Assembly: GCA_028023455.1 (NCBI GenBank)
Contig: JAQFVV010012394.1
Span: 27,607,010 to 27,671,009, forward strand
Source of the DNA: Epiperipatus broadwayi
Lineage: Eukaryota > Onychophora > Udeonychophora > Euonychophora > Peripatidae
Direction of reading: 5' to 3'
Length of the DNA: 64,000 nucleotides
Below are positions 1-12,185 of the stretch, piece by piece. The position numbers and the translations under genes are program-made. How positions within the stretch are numbered: position 1 is the first letter of the stretch; the number at the start of each line of letters is the position of its first letter. A model generated the notes under the pieces. The model did not search any database. It was not told where the DNA came from and saw only the letters and a list, made by a program, of their open reading frames with translations.

Positions 1-530
1 TGAGATGGCAAGAAAAAGCTATAAAAAAGGAATACAAATCAAACAATAGTATTCTGTCTTATGGACAAGTTCAGAGAGCAGTCATATCCCAATTCATGTA
101 TTTTTTCACTCCATTCTTTTCATTGCCCAGTTCGTCAATTCCATGTAACTCTACCCATTTCACATCATCCCGGAATGTTAATCTTTTCTGTCCTTTTTTT
201 TATTATTTCAATGCACGATTCTCTCTAAAACATCTTTCATTAAACTATACTTTCTTCTTTATATATGTCCAATCCAGTTTCTCTTTCTATCTTTAATTCC
301 TTCAATCTTCTTTTTTCATTTACTATTTTCAGAACTTCCTCATTTGTTATTTTATTTATTCAGCTGATTTATTTCATTCTTTTTCATGATCACATCTCAA
401 AGGCTTCCAATATGTTCCTAATTTTATTTCTCAATGTCCACATTTTACAACCATACAATAGTATACTCCACACATAGCATTTAATTAATATTTTCCTTAT
501 TTCTCTTTTCAAAAGTCCACAAATTATTTT
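1..530 (-). mobile_element. Decayed LINE reverse-transcriptase C-terminal region
   Basis: Read on the minus strand, 480-330 gives VWSILLYGCKMWTLRNKIRN followed by LEAFEM. Further down are NKITNEEVLKIVN and a RETGLDIY/RNWIGHI-like stretch in shifting frames. This series (LYGC.xWTL...LEAFEM...TNEEVL...NWIGHI) is typical of the region after the reverse-transcriptase domain in many animal non-LTR elements. Several frameshifts and stops show it is dead. The element continues off the left edge. Confidence 0.65.
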
Positions 531-2394
531 CTTTCTAAGAATAGAGAAGACAGAACTCTAAAATAATCATAATGATAAAGAATAGTAAAACAATATGAAT
601 AAAAATACCACAAATTCTAAATGAAGATTGAATGTTTGAAAAAACAAAGCAGAGAAAAAAAATGGAATCAATTTTAAAATAAGAAGATAGACAAAGTAAT
701 TTGCATAGGCTGGAAGTTCACTTTTACCATTATCATTTTTAAAATCTTATTTTCTGGCGATCTTTTAATTTATTCAGAAATAGATTGTGATTTTTTTAAA
801 ACCTTTTATCTCACATTGTCTTCAAATAATGTTGATTACTACAAGCACTAATCTAAATATTAATTAGTTATTTTATTTTCTAGTTTTGATTTAGTAATGT
901 TTGCTGAGATGAATGCTCAATCCGATCAAGATAAGGTGGAATTGGATTTGAAGGCAAGGTGAGATATCAAAATTTCCCTCATTATTGGAGCCTGGAAAAT
1001 GGTTTTTCTTGTTGTCCAGGCATCACATTGGTCCTTATCGGAATCAGACATTTCAACATTAGAATCTTACAAAAACGAATATGATAAATCTGAAGATAAG
1101 ATTTTACTACTTTTTCAATTCTGCCCACTGTAACTGTTAATCATTCCAGATGTTTCATTCTTTCCTCTTCTAACTTCTGTATATTTTGCACACTAAGCCT
1201 ACATATCTTTGGTAAGGAGATAATTTATTAACTATTTTTTAATGTTTTCTTTACTAATATTTTCTAAACCTGCAGAATTAAAGGAATTAATAGTTTGAAT
1301 TTCGCTACTCTATTCTTCAGAATCTGAACGATGATACATTTATGGCAATATTTATTCTCCACAATTCTATGACCTAAGAAAATTATCCAAAATATTAGAA
1401 TTTTGTGTTTTCTTAGTCCATTTTTGATGAAGTGTGGTATATCTTATGAATTTTCAGGTGTTTTTTTTTCCATTGTTAATTATTGTAACCGATTAAAAAA
1501 TTCAATTTTTGGTAGCACATATTCCAAACTTCCACTTGTGATTATTCGCCATCTAAAAGATACTGAATTCATTTTATAAGATAATTAATTATTGTTTGAC
1601 TAGTTCTTTTACCGATTGCGAAATGAGAGTTATGATTGGCTGGATTACTAATTGAAATTGATAAAGTAGTTAAAGATCTTTTAATTGAAAATCCAGATAC
1701 ATTGATAATAAATTTTTTTAGTACTGTATTCTATTAGTTATACATAAGATATTTACCAAGAACAGTGCCAATTATTTACAAAATTATTACTGCCAAGTTG
1801 ACCTAAGTAGCAAGGTGTATTTAAAAGTGGCTATAAAAGGATAGACCATATTAAAGAATTGAAAGAAGTTACAGAAAGGACCAATACATATAAGTAGATT
1901 AAAAAATATATTATAATCTGTAAATATTCCCGATAACATTAAAGCTTCAAAATAGCTTGACATCGACACAAAGATACTCATTTATTAATCAAGTTTAAAA
2001 TATTTTTAATTCAGCGAATGAGTGACAACAATATTTACTAATTTCAAAATCGGTTTTAATCCTTTAGAGTGTAACAAAAATTAAATGATTAAATGACTTG
2101 TTTTTCCGAATTATATTTATTATTAGTGAATGCAGTCAAATGTCAAAATTCACAGCAGAAATTATGTATTTATTTACTTTTATAGTTTGTAGTCTAATTG
2201 CTTTCTTCACCATTTATTTATAATTTCAAAGCAGGAAGTAATATTACATGGATTATTTAACAGTTTAATAAATATTTTGTTTATTTATTTTTGATCGGTA
2301 AACCATAGCTATAACGTTTAGATTTATCTTTTATTTTTTTATTTATTTTTATAAACAATTTTAAGTGTGTGTGCGCGCGATTCATATATATTAA
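531..2394. other. AT-rich sequence downstream of BHMT, nothing recognised
   Basis: No open frame longer than ~65 codons, no recognised protein fragment and no repeat shared with the rest of the window was seen here. It lies beyond the BHMT 3' end. Confidence 0.5.
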
Positions 2395-3250
2395 TTTATG
2401 GCTAAGGGTGACTCCATATCTCCAAAACTTTTTACAGCAGTTTTGCAATAAGTTTTTTTGGATTAAAATAGAAAGCTAAGGGAATAAAACTAAATGGAGA
2501 TTATTTAAATCATGTAGTTTTTGCAGATGATGTAAATTGTTTTTGTAAATAATGCTTTAGAACTTTAGAAAATATTACAAGAGATATCAGATGAAAATAA
2601 GAAAGTAGGAATTAAAGATAAATGTTAAAAAGACTAAAGTAATGTTCAATTAATTTTCTCAAAAGAAGGAAATAAAGATTGATAATGATGAATTAGAAAA
2701 AGTTAACAACTACAAACATCTTGGTCAGATTATTACTACAGATGGAAGCATAATGGATGAAATTAATCATAGAATTAAACATAGTTAGAATACTTTGGGT
2801 AAAAATAACAACATTAAAACAAAATATGCCTATGTGTTTGATGTGTGTTGTCAGTTCTTACTTACGGATCTGAGAATTGGACACTCGGGCCACTCAAAAA
2901 AAAGTATGGAAAGATATGCATGTCAGAAGTAACAAGAAGAGATCAAAAATGGAATACATGGATGAAAGAACAAACAGGTGTTACTGACATCATTGAAAGA
3001 GTTAAGAGACCTAAATGGAGTTGGGCTGGACATATTTCTAGAAGAGATGATAATAGGTGAACAGTTGAAACCTTAAACTGGATTCCAAGTTATTGTAAAA
3101 GACCTAGAAAGAGACCAAATATGAGATAGATGGATGAAGTAAGAAAATGCTGGTATAGCATGGAGAAGAGACTAGAGATTGGGAATGGATTGAACTTGGA
3201 GAGATCTTCATTTTGAAGTGGATCAATAATGGCTAAAAATGGTGATGATG
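2395..3250 (+). mobile_element. RTE-like LINE, RT to 3' end, decayed
   Basis: Frames shift repeatedly but the order of motifs is clear. GDSISPKLFTAVLQ (RT palm entry) is at ~2408, YLNHVVFADDVNCF with the FADD catalytic box at ~2505, and NNYKHLGQIITTDGSIMDEI at ~2705. LSVLTYGSENWTL follows at ~2848, then TRRDQKWNTWMKEQTGVTDI, WSWAGHISRRDDNR and the 3' WR..ELGE..I.KW tail. This is the 3' half of an RTE-type LINE. Three other copies of its 3' tail lie at 13.4, 14.3 and 16.7 kb. It is inactive. Confidence 0.8.
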
Positions 3251-3626
3251 GCTAATAAATGATATTTAAATCAAGTACTGAAGCAAAGATGGTAGTTAAC
3301 ATAAAGCACATTGGAAGTAATTAAGAGGGAACATAAAATAATACCACCAAGAATATGATACAGTCTCATACTATTCCAAGAGCAGTTATCTTGGATCTAT
3401 TTAAGGGCCATAATCTATGATCATCAGATGGTATAGTGTTTATAAAATCCTCATTTTAAGACTGAACAGTAACTTGCTTTTGCCTTTCAATAAAGACTAG
3501 AATTCACAGTAGAAATTAATGTACTAATCTAATTGACAACCAGGTTTTACTCCTTTATGCTATTTAATTACATATCTTGAAATTATTAAAAATTTAAGTT
3601 TCAAACCAAGATTAACTCACTTGCAT

Positions 3627-3793
3627 AGCTATCTAGATCTAAGTACATGAAATCAGTCAACTTTTAAACAATACTCATATCAATAACTATCAACAATCTC
3701 AAATCTGCTGTCAAGGCAACCTGAGATTGTTGATTGTTATTGATAGTTTAAGTGTTGACTACCTTCATGTATTTACATTAACGCCTATCTAGC
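3627..3793. repeat. Hairpin repeat with ~75-bp imperfect arms
   Basis: The left arm (3627-3702) and right arm (3720-3793) are reverse complements with scattered mismatches. The best-paired core is ATAACTATCAACAATCTC against GAGATTGTTGATTGTTAT. The spacer is ~17 bp. The segment AGTTATCTAGATCTGA at 11650 and related text near 63190 suggest the arms belong to a dispersed family. Confidence 0.7.
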
Positions 3794-4098
3794 ATTAAGT
3801 ATTATTAGCTCTATAGAGATCAATGTAAGGCTCTCAAAAATGTATAGAAACAAACTTGATGTCAGATGAGTTAGCCTGCATTTGAATTCTTAGGGTTTTT
3901 TAAGTTTCAAAATATTGGTTTGAAGGAGCAAAAGTTAATTGCTAGCTGCACAAGTTCAGTAATTCCAGCTTTGAATCGAAATCCTCACTGACAAATGCAA
4001 AATCCAGAAACAAATTGGTCTAAAGATGGGGGTTTTGTGTTCTTATATCATCTGATGCCCACTGATTTCTGAAGCTGACAAAAGTTGTCTCTAAAATA

Positions 4099-4169
4099 AA
4101 ATGAAAATATTGTGCTTTTGGAGAAAGAATAATAAAATGAAAATATTGTGCTCTTGGAGAAAGAATAAT
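4099..4169. repeat. 36-bp tandem duplication
   Basis: Two adjacent copies of a unit starting AAATGAAAATATTGTG differ at one base in the overlapping part (GCTTTTGG versus GCTCTTGG). Confidence 0.85.
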
Positions 4170-5080
4170 AATAAAAAAAAAAAATTCAAGCTTAAAACAT
4201 TATTTGTATATTTTTTTCTAAAAGTAAATGATAAAAGAGTGTAATTTGTGGAAATTGAGACAACTATTCAAGTGGTACTAAGAGGTGAGCAGTGTCCTAG
4301 AAACAGACTATGTTTGAGGTGTGAGAGTGAAATCAAAAAATTAGCTAGATCAAGGCTAGACACTTTTTCCGAGTAAGTGCTACTTGTAATTTTCTCCAAA
4401 TGTCATGAACCATCACTTATATATTATAAGCACGGTTTTAATAATTATTTTATAGTTCCTTTTTTTAAGAAGTAATATATATTTGCATAGACGTATGTAA
4501 CACACACATTTTGTTTCCATCATTGTGAAGAAAAATTGTTCTTCCCATTCTGTATTAAAACTAAATCAATTGTTTCAGACATTGTACTTCTTTTTTAAAA
4601 TATAATATAATACTACTTTTTTATGACAAATCTAAGTACTTGTTAAAACAAAAAATACAGTTATTGGCTTTGCAAATAATTAAACATATTCAACACTTCT
4701 GTTTGTACCTTTGTATTACACAGTGTCAAATGCATCACCATGCATTTGAATAAAGACACATGCCATCTGACCCACTCATTATCAAATACTGGCTACCCAC
4801 AGTGGCCTTAACTTTGAAGAGTCAATCTTTGATGGTAATAGTCATACATGTGTAAAAAAATATATTTTATAGCTAATCTAGCATAAGGTAGTTACTGTTA
4901 TAGTTTTTTTTTTAATTTGGGCGGTCATTGCAAAATGTCTTGGTAGTCCACCAGTTCTTCCCCACCCATGAGCTAGGTCATATGTATATATATATATATA
5001 TGTGGAGAAAGATGAAATTTGCAATGAGCAAATAATGAACAAGATATATGTGTGAGATATAGGATAAAGGAAATGCATTA

Positions 5081-5258
5081 ATGAAGGACACACACATTCA
5101 TATATTGAATATAAATGTTGATATGGTGTTTCATTTAAAAGCAACATAGTTATTTTCAAAATGAACACAATGAAGGACACACACATTCATATATTGAATA
5201 TAAATGTTGATATGGTGTTTCATTTAAAAGCAACATAGTTATTTTCAAAATGAACACT
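5081..5258. repeat. 89-bp tandem duplication, essentially identical copies
   Basis: The unit beginning ATGAAGGACACACACATTC recurs exactly 89 bp later, at 5170, and both copies run to ATGAACAC. I saw no difference, so the duplication is recent. No gene is present in the surrounding 3.8-5.7 kb. Confidence 0.9.
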
Positions 5259-5769
5259 ATTTTATCTAAGGCATTTACTGTATGCCTTTTTGTCATGTTT
5301 GTGTGAGTCTATGTAAACGCAGGCATGAAAATACATTATAATATATATTTATTAACAGAAATATAAAATGTGTATTTACATTATATAAGTGATTATACCA
5401 TCACCTGCTATCATTGACAAAGTATAGCTTCTAGCTGCTGTGCAACTATACAAAAAATGAATTTCAGGTGCTCATATAATTTTATCTATCACTTCCAATT
5501 GCATGGTGTTTGTCTTCCTCATAAGTAGGTATGGTGATACTTCTAGTTGTATTCTGATAGCTTGCCTCATATTTCTATTAGATTCTACCAGTTTCCAATC
5601 CTGAATATGGATTTGCTTCACTGCATTACCCACTTAACTTTGACAGTTGATGTCTCTGGGAGAACGGGAGTTCTCCCATTCAAATTAATGATAATAGTTT
5701 TCTCGAGAATATGGCCACCTGGCTAAACAAAGCCACAGACATGAAACTACAATCTTTTTAATAGATGGA

Positions 5770-6880
5770 ATGAACTCTTGACACACAGAACTGTCTGCTG
5801 TTGGGGTCCCATGTCATCATACCTTCATCACTACAGAAAATTCATCATAAATGAGCTTCACATAGGTCACTCAGTCATTTTAAGAACTAAGGCATTGGCA
5901 AGGTCATATGTATGGTGGCCATCAATGGATCAAGACATAAAACCCCTTGTGGGCAAATGCATGCATTGCAAAGTCATAAGGCATGCATGTACCTGTGCTC
6001 TGACATACCCCTGGGAGGCACCATCAACACCATGGTCTCGATTGCACTTGGATTTTGCAGACCCCATTGATGGACAGATGTTCCTCATTGTTGTGAATTC
6101 ATAATCAAAGTAGGTAGAGGTGCAGAGAATACAAACAATGATTTCAAGTACAATAGTTGCAGCACTGCAAGAACTACTTTCCACCCACAGAATACCAGAA
6201 ATGTGTAATATTTGATAATAGACCACAATTCACATCGTTGGAATTCTCGATATTCCTCATCAGTAATGTAGTCCAACCTTCATGGGTTGCATCCTACCAC
6301 CTGGCAGGTAATGGTCTCATGGAGAGGGCCATACAGTCAGTAAAAGAGCCTGAGACATGACACGTAGAAATTGGAGCCAGTGTCTAGCTTGATACCTGTT
6401 AACTCAACATGTCACACCATCAGCGGCCACAATAGTAAGCCCAGCTGAGATGCTTTTCAGCAGATGTCTTTGTATGTTTGGATTTTATACATTGGGATAG
6501 AGTCCTGAGAGCCACATCCAATACACAGCAGAGAATACATGAATTTCAACCAGACAATGTGGTTTTTGCACAAGCCATTGGGAGGAGCTCCCTTTGGATT
6601 CCTGCCACAGTAAAACAGTGGACAAGCCCCTTATCATATGAAGTTTGAACAGAGTCAGGGGTGCAACACAAGCACATAGATCACTTGTGAGCAAGAGTGA
6701 CTGTCACTGACCAATCCAGCTCAATTCTGGTGGAGGAACTGACTGATGCTCCAAAAACACCACCTGAGTGGCAGCAGAAACCACAGACAATGTCAAACCA
6801 ACACCTCTCTGCCAACCATACAAGGAGCACCTTTTGCATCAATGTTGACATCTGGTATATTTTGAGGTCTTAAGGGGGAA
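5770..6880 (+). pseudogene. Ty3/Gypsy integrase and pol C-terminus, frameshifted
   Basis: The zinc-binding module HIGHS...C..C is in the stretch reading ELHIGHSVILRTKALARSYV and then WWPSMDQDI...CMHC, at ~5850-5975. The core follows with LHLDFADPIDG (first Asp), FDNRPQFTSLEF (second Asp; Gly to Arg in the usual DNGPQF) and NGLMERAIQSVKE (Glu). A frameshift lies near 6105-6155. Downstream frames resemble the pol tail (AATIVSPAEMLFSRCL; FEPDNVVFAQAIG; LWIPATVKQ). This is the K02A2.6-type Gypsy layout. Reverse transcriptase and gag were not found upstream, so only the 3' part remains. Confidence 0.85.
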
Positions 6881-6884
6881 GGGG
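6871..6884 (+). promoter_or_regulatory. Polypurine tract of the Gypsy element
   Basis: AAGGGGGAAGGGG lies directly before the TGTTATG start of the 3' LTR. That is where plus-strand DNA synthesis would be primed. Confidence 0.75.
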
Positions 6885-7185
6885 TGTTATGTATTGGGTT
6901 TATGAGATGTCACAAAGGCTAGTTGCAGGATGAACTTACAATAATGGCATCAACATGCTTGTTGGACTCACTGATATAAACTGCTGTAACAAAGGTACAT
7001 ACAGCCACATATTGTAATATTATTAGGTATTGTACAAATAAAATGTTGTAGTGTAAGACAACCGGGTAATAGTAATTAAATTGATGTAGACATAACAATA
7101 ATCAGTCTTCTATGTGCGTTGCTTAATCACTCTATTAAGTCACCGATGTTTTAGCGAGCATTCAGGATACTCTCAAACCCAAACA
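6885..7185 (+). mobile_element. Gypsy 3' LTR (TGTT...AACA)
   Basis: It begins TGTTATGTATTGGG immediately after the polypurine tract and ends CCCAAACA, giving short inverted ends and ~301 bp. An AATAAA lies at ~7038. The terminal half recurs in reverse orientation at 8757-8880, which supports the LTR end as a real family boundary. The 5' LTR is not in the window. Confidence 0.7.
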
Positions 7186-8452
7186 CAAGATAGCAACTTT
7201 TAAAAGATAAGAATGCTATTTTTAAAATGGAACAGAGTGAAAGACACTTTGATTAACTCATGGTTAATGTTTATATCCTGTCTTTAGATTTCTATAAAAA
7301 GGAAAATAAATGACTTGTTAAAATATATCACGTCCAAACAAAATTTTCCAAAAAAAATGAAACAATTTGAAAATATATATATAGTAAAAAAAAAAAAGTT
7401 GGTAAGGTAGTCAATTATAACTGGTGATATAGATGATAGGTTTCACACTCAACTGCAGTACTTCAACTCATAATTTTTAAATACGGGTTTAACTTTCAGA
7501 TTATAAAAATGATTACCTTGCCCGACCATCAATAATATTGCACCATTTTTTGATGGGTTAAATATGATTAGGAAATACATGACTAAGATTCAAAGGACTT
7601 TTATTTGATATTTAATCTAATCAAAAAAAAAAGTTTAAAAAATTAAATTAGTATATGTGTTATATTAAATTAGGTCACGTGACATATGACGTGATTTCTT
7701 TGTAATTGTATATGTGTGTATATATATATTTCTTTTTATACATTAATTGGAATAAAGCTTTGTAAAATCCTGTTATTAATAGATTTTTTAAAAAATGGCA
7801 AAAGCAATTGTAAACAGCACTATCACCATTTGTGTGACAGTTTTGTGAAGAACACACAGACATGATGCATGGAAAAAAAAATCCTTAACACAAAGCTACG
7901 CACACTGATCAGTGACTGCCACTATGATTGCTATTGATTTTAATAATTGACCAAATTTACAAAAGAAATAAAAAATTTTGGAATTAAAAAAACAAACAAG
8001 GAAAAGTGCATAGGAAAGGAGAGAGAATTTGTGAAGAAACTGAATAACGGATAATGTGGGTTAATGCTTTTTTTAAAAAATTACTTTTAATTTTTTGTGT
8101 TTTTTATTATTAGTATTTCTTCCTATTAAGAAAAACATTCTACCTGATAAGTTTCTTTTGAGATGTTAAGGTGGAGGAAAAACTGAATAACTTATGGGTG
8201 GATGAGGGTACATAAGAAAGTAAGAAATTATCACAATTTATTTCTATTTGCTTTTGTTTGTTAAATGGTAATATATTTTTAGTTACTTTTAATTAATGTC
8301 TATAATATAAGTCTACAAAACAAGAAAAATGAAAACAAACAAAACTTATATATACCCAAACTTCAATTTGCAAGATTTCACTTCAAGAGATGAGATTTAA
8401 AATATACAGCAGCTAATATATAGTTACGGTCTTTTTCTTTTCTTTTTTATGC

Positions 8453-8535
8453 ATCAAAGCATCGGCCGGAAAGCGAACCCTGGGACAACTGTTTGTAAGA
8501 TGGCTGTGCTAACCACTTGGTCACCAACGCTTGAC
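8453..8535 (-). mobile_element. tRNA-derived SINE (SINE-V), minus
   Basis: Reverse complement of the family consensus: starts TCAAAGCATCGGCC and ends CACCAACGCTTGAC, with an internal GCTTCGC-type B-box region and CTTACAAAC-like anticodon loop. A T-rich run on the left is the A-tail. It sits between the Gypsy LTR and an inverted LTR fragment; the rest of 7190-8450 holds nothing else recognised. Confidence 0.85.
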
Positions 8536-8756
8536 TATTTGTATCAGATAATTTTTTTTGTACGAAGTGTTTTTTGTAAAAATTTTGCTCACAGAAGAAA
8601 ATATAAAGTAAGGCTAAAGAAAATGCAAATTATATAGGCTAATCTAAAGCATTTCAGAATGAGAGCGTATAATATTTTCTTAAATTTACTTCCATAATAT
8701 TATTACGAAGATTGACCTATATAAATGTATTTAGGTATAAAGATAAGATGTCCATT

Positions 8757-8880
8757 CTTATCTTTTAAAAGTCTCTATCTAGCATTTGGGTTTGAGAGTG
8801 TCCTGAATACTCATTATAACATCGTGAGTTAGTAACATGAGTAAACAGCATTCGTCAAAGGCTGATTACCTTCTAATTAA
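8757..8880 (-). repeat. Inverted fragment of the Gypsy LTR
   Basis: CATTTGGGTTTGAGAGTGTC and the following bases are the reverse complement of the LTR end at 7143-7185. Similarity continues through TTATCTTTTAAAAG/CTTTTAAAAGATAA into LTR-flanking sequence (7195-7212). The two copies form 100-130-bp inverted ends around 1.5 kb. Confidence 0.7.
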
Positions 8881-9224
8881 GAATTACTAATGAAAATTGC
8901 ACTTGTAAATTATGTTATTAAATTGACTAAAATAATAATATTACTATTATAAACAAAAATAGTTGCATTTATAAATTAATTTACCACATGCCTAAAAAAA
9001 TAGAAGACAAAAAGTATATATATATAACAATTAAGGAAAAGAAAAAATATGCATGTGGTTTACTTAATCAGAGTTACATTATATTTGTATTATAGTTAAT
9101 ATTTACTATATATAATAAAATGTTAACTCTTTAACTTATCTAGAAGTCTTAATTTTTTTTTTATTTCACTCACCATTAGGTATTTGTGACAAGTTATAAG
9201 CATATTACCACATTATCTACCAGA

Positions 9225-9445
9225 TGGCAGTATCCATATTTAGTGTTGGGAAAATATAAGGGGTATTTAGATATAAAGGCCATAGAGTTGACAAAGATTA
9301 TGTTGTGGAAATGGGATGGAGCAGAATATAGGAAAACTTAGAGAGGGGAATGGAAAATAAAGTGGCTAACAGTTTTCTCGGGGCATAATTGCTCATATAT
9401 TCTTGACTTCGTTTAAGGAGAAGCCACAGTACATCACATCACATC
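9225..9445 (+). repeat. Dispersed LINE-derived repeat, inverted partner of 10.87-11.35 kb
   Basis: Phrases such as AGGCCATAGAGTTGAC, GAAATGGGATGGAGCAG and TTAAGGAGAAGCCACAGTAC recur as reverse complements at 10890-11010 and 11295-11325. This copy lacks the zinc-knuckle part found in the partner, so it is an internally deleted relative. Confidence 0.7.
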
Positions 9446-10048
9446 AATTTTCTCATTTCTTATAACAGGTAGTTCCATTTCAAAATGGATTGTGTCTTTT
9501 TGGATTGGTATTGTACATAAAAGAATGTCAAATGCACCTCAAATACTTGCCTGAATTTTTGGGTAGCTACCTTTTGCAAATGTTTGAAGAAGTTTGCATG
9601 TGATAATAGCCAAGAAAATATTGTCAAAAGTAGGGCAACTCAGTAAAAAAATGTGACTGGATTTCAGTCTTTTTATGATATAATAGTTATTATTTAGATC
9701 TTTTTCTGACATCCATGTAATAAAAATCACTTTTAAAAATGTATCTTATGTTTGTGCCAATTTCATTTCAGTAGCTGCCTAAACTATGGAATTGGCTCTG
9801 CATGGATATGTATATAGATATTGATTGGCGGAGTACTTTTTAATCCTTAAATTAATAAAAGCACAAATATTGATCTAATTAATTTATACTTCTAAAATAA
9901 TATTTTAAACATTCAGCACTCGGCCTATCTGACAGTATTTTTATGCTATAGAATAGAAACAAACATATAAACAAATAAAAATTTAAAACTTATTTTTATT
10001 GTAAAAAAAAAAAAAATGTTTAAAAAAAAAATCTAAAAAGAGATGGAA

Positions 10049-10058
10049 TTTATTTATT
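10049..10058 (-). promoter_or_regulatory. Putative BHMT polyadenylation signal AATAAATAAA
   Basis: On the minus strand, overlapping AATAAA hexamers begin ~88 nt after the BHMT stop codon, giving a short 3' UTR. A further AATAAA-like A-rich stretch follows near 10000. The AT-rich background makes chance hexamers common, so this is a position-based call. Confidence 0.5.
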
Positions 10059-10145
10059 TTTTCTCTCCTAGTACTACGATGATGATGTGGATGGCTAATT
10101 TTGATTGGTTATTGCCTTGTGGGGAAGCACCTTCATTAGAATATG

Positions 10146-10317
10146 TTACTTCTTGAACTTCAATAGATCCTTTATCTCTTCGTCAGTAGTAGTCTCTTTG
10201 GTTTGTTTCAGCAAGTTATCTCCAGCAGTCACACCCCAATTATCAGGATGTGACAGTGATGAGCAGTATGGACGTCCACTGGCCGGATCTAAAGAATACC
10301 AATAATCCTTTGATGCT
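10146..10317 (-). CDS. BHMT: BHMT terminal exon (ASKDYWYSLDPASGRPY...)
   Basis: Acceptor TTTTTCAG before AGCATCAAAGG. The exon encodes ASKDYWYSLDPASGRPYCSS followed by DNWGVTAGDNLLKQTKETTT and ends KFKK with TAA at 10148-10146. It aligns with the human C-terminal tail (ARKEYWENL...ASGRPYNPS...DGWGVTKG...), which forms the extended arm that holds the oligomer together. The charged C terminus is diverged but present, so the protein is not truncated. Confidence 0.92.
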
Positions 10318-10439
10318 CTGAAAAATATAACAAGAAGCATAGATTTGAAAATTCTAAAAAAATCAGTGTTTTTGAAAGACAGGTAATCACTTCAAGTACA
10401 AAATTATACAAGCATACATTAGCAATTACATATATATAT

Positions 10440-10545
10440 ATCACAGATGGAGCTTTACCAATAGCTCATCAAGCTTTGTTTACAAAAAATGCCAAGAGAG
10501 AATCGAAATTTCAATATCTCTTTTTGGTAAAGCTCCATCTGTGAT
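10440..10545. repeat. Perfect 22-bp inverted repeat with 62-bp loop
   Basis: ATCACAGATGGAGCTTTACC (plus two bases) at 10440-10461 is matched exactly by its reverse complement at 10524-10545. An (AT)n run lies nearby at 10602-10624. It lies ~120 bp upstream of the terminal BHMT exon, inside the intron, and would fold in the pre-mRNA. Confidence 0.85.
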
Positions 10546-10869
10546 CATAAAATGCAAGCTATAGGCAGGTTAAAAAATTTTTAACTTGTTTTTGTTTATC
10601 ATATATATATATATATATATATATTAAATGTCTTCATCAATTTTAAACATATAGCAATATTGATCAACTTGTGACCATCCTCTATTAGAAATTACAAATA
10701 AATGTTTAATGATTATCCGAGTTCAAAGACTCATTATTGACTGCTGTTTCACATTTGTAAGCTTTCCATTTGTTCATCTTTTGTAAGATCCTCATTGTTT
10801 AATAGTGGCAAATAAGAAATATCATGGAAGAAAATATTAACTGTGATGTTATCAAAGCCAGGAATCTCT

Positions 10870-11390
10870 CAGCCACTATGCCCAGAGAAACCTGTTATCC
10901 ATATTAACTTCCCTTTCCATTCCCCATTCTAAGTTTTTCTCATAGTCTTTTCTATCCTGCTCTATCCCATTTCCACATTATCTTTATCAACTCTATGGCC
11001 TATATATCTAAATCTCCCTTATCTTTTCCCAAACCTAGAATAAAAACCAAGAACCCATTTTCTATATAATTACTTTGTTTATATTTATTCTCCCACAACT
11101 TCATTATTTGTACCATTTCTGCTCATAGGTATTTACATTCAATTTACAGATGCCTAATATTTTCTATGCCTTCTTTACATAACTTGCATAATAAATCACC
11201 CATATTTTCCCATTTATATGTATATTTCCTTGTTGCTAATGATCCTGTTCCAGCTTTAAACAGTAAACTACTTTCCTTGATATGATGTGATATGATATAT
11301 GATGTACTGTGGCTTCTCCTTAAACAGAGTTAGGAATCTCTCAGAAATTATACCCAGAGAAACCTGTTGGCCACTTTATTTTATTTTATA
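10870..11390 (-). mobile_element. LINE C-terminal region with CCHC-like zinc knuckle, decayed
   Basis: On the minus strand the frames read LLFKAGTGSLATRKYTYKWE and then DLLCKLCKEGIENIRHL..ECKYL. This is the C-x2-C...H...C knuckle typical of the region after the reverse transcriptase in several LINE clades. A stretch GLGKDKGDLDI.AIELIKIM and WKWDRAG follows toward the 3' end. Stops and frameshifts make it inactive. I cannot name the clade. Confidence 0.65.
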
Positions 11391-11394
11391 AACC

Positions 11395-11740
11395 TTCGGT
11401 TCTGCCATCTAGTGTAAACTTGAGTCATCAATATATTCAAGATGGTAATGATTATGTAAGTCTTTGTCTAGTGTTCAACAATTCATATTCACAAATTTGT
11501 TTCTGGATTAGTCTTTGTCAGTGGGAAGCTTTACATTTGAATCGGTATATCCAGATTTTTTGGATCTAAAGCACTTTTAATACAGCATCAGCTGTCAACT
11601 TGAAATTCAAAAATCCTGAAAGCTTCAAAGATAAGATAACTTGCTTGCATAGTTATCTAGATCTGACATCAGTACAGTATCTATATATTTTGATATCTTC
11701 AGTTTTTTAATAACTGTAGGCATCTTTAGTCTTTGGCCAG
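11395..11740 (+). repeat. Dispersed repeat family C, diverged copy
   Basis: It shares ordered blocks with copies at 28.1, 62.9 and 19.8 kb: GCCATCTAGTG, ATCAATATATTCAAGATGG, AGTCTTTGTCAG, then GTTATCTAGATCTGA and CTTCAGTTTTTTAATAA. The remainder up to ~12.06 kb has no recognised content. Confidence 0.6.
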
Positions 11741-12185
11741 GATTAGTATAAAGCCAATAAAATATAATTCCAGCTTTTCAAGAGCAAACTCTATTTATAT
11801 TACTTCAGTGCTGCCATCTATGATAAGCTTGAATAATCAATACATACTAGTGCTTCTTAAGGCTTATTCATCTCTATCCAGATTTAAAACTTTCTTACTG
11901 ATGAAAGTAATAAGACAAATTAATCTGAACATATGAATATGAACAATATTGGTTAAGGATTTAATAGATTCTATCATTTAGAAATTGATCATTCAAGTTT
12001 ACACTAGGTGGCAGAACTGAATTGCATGAGTTTGTGCCAGAAAAGCAGTGTGTAAGCTGAGTTATGTGATAGCTTTTTTTTTTAAAAAAAAAAAATTGAC
12101 CATTTGATTGTGTAATTTAATTACATATTTCTTCCTTTGGAATCACAATGGACAATATAATCACCATGAACAATATATATATATA

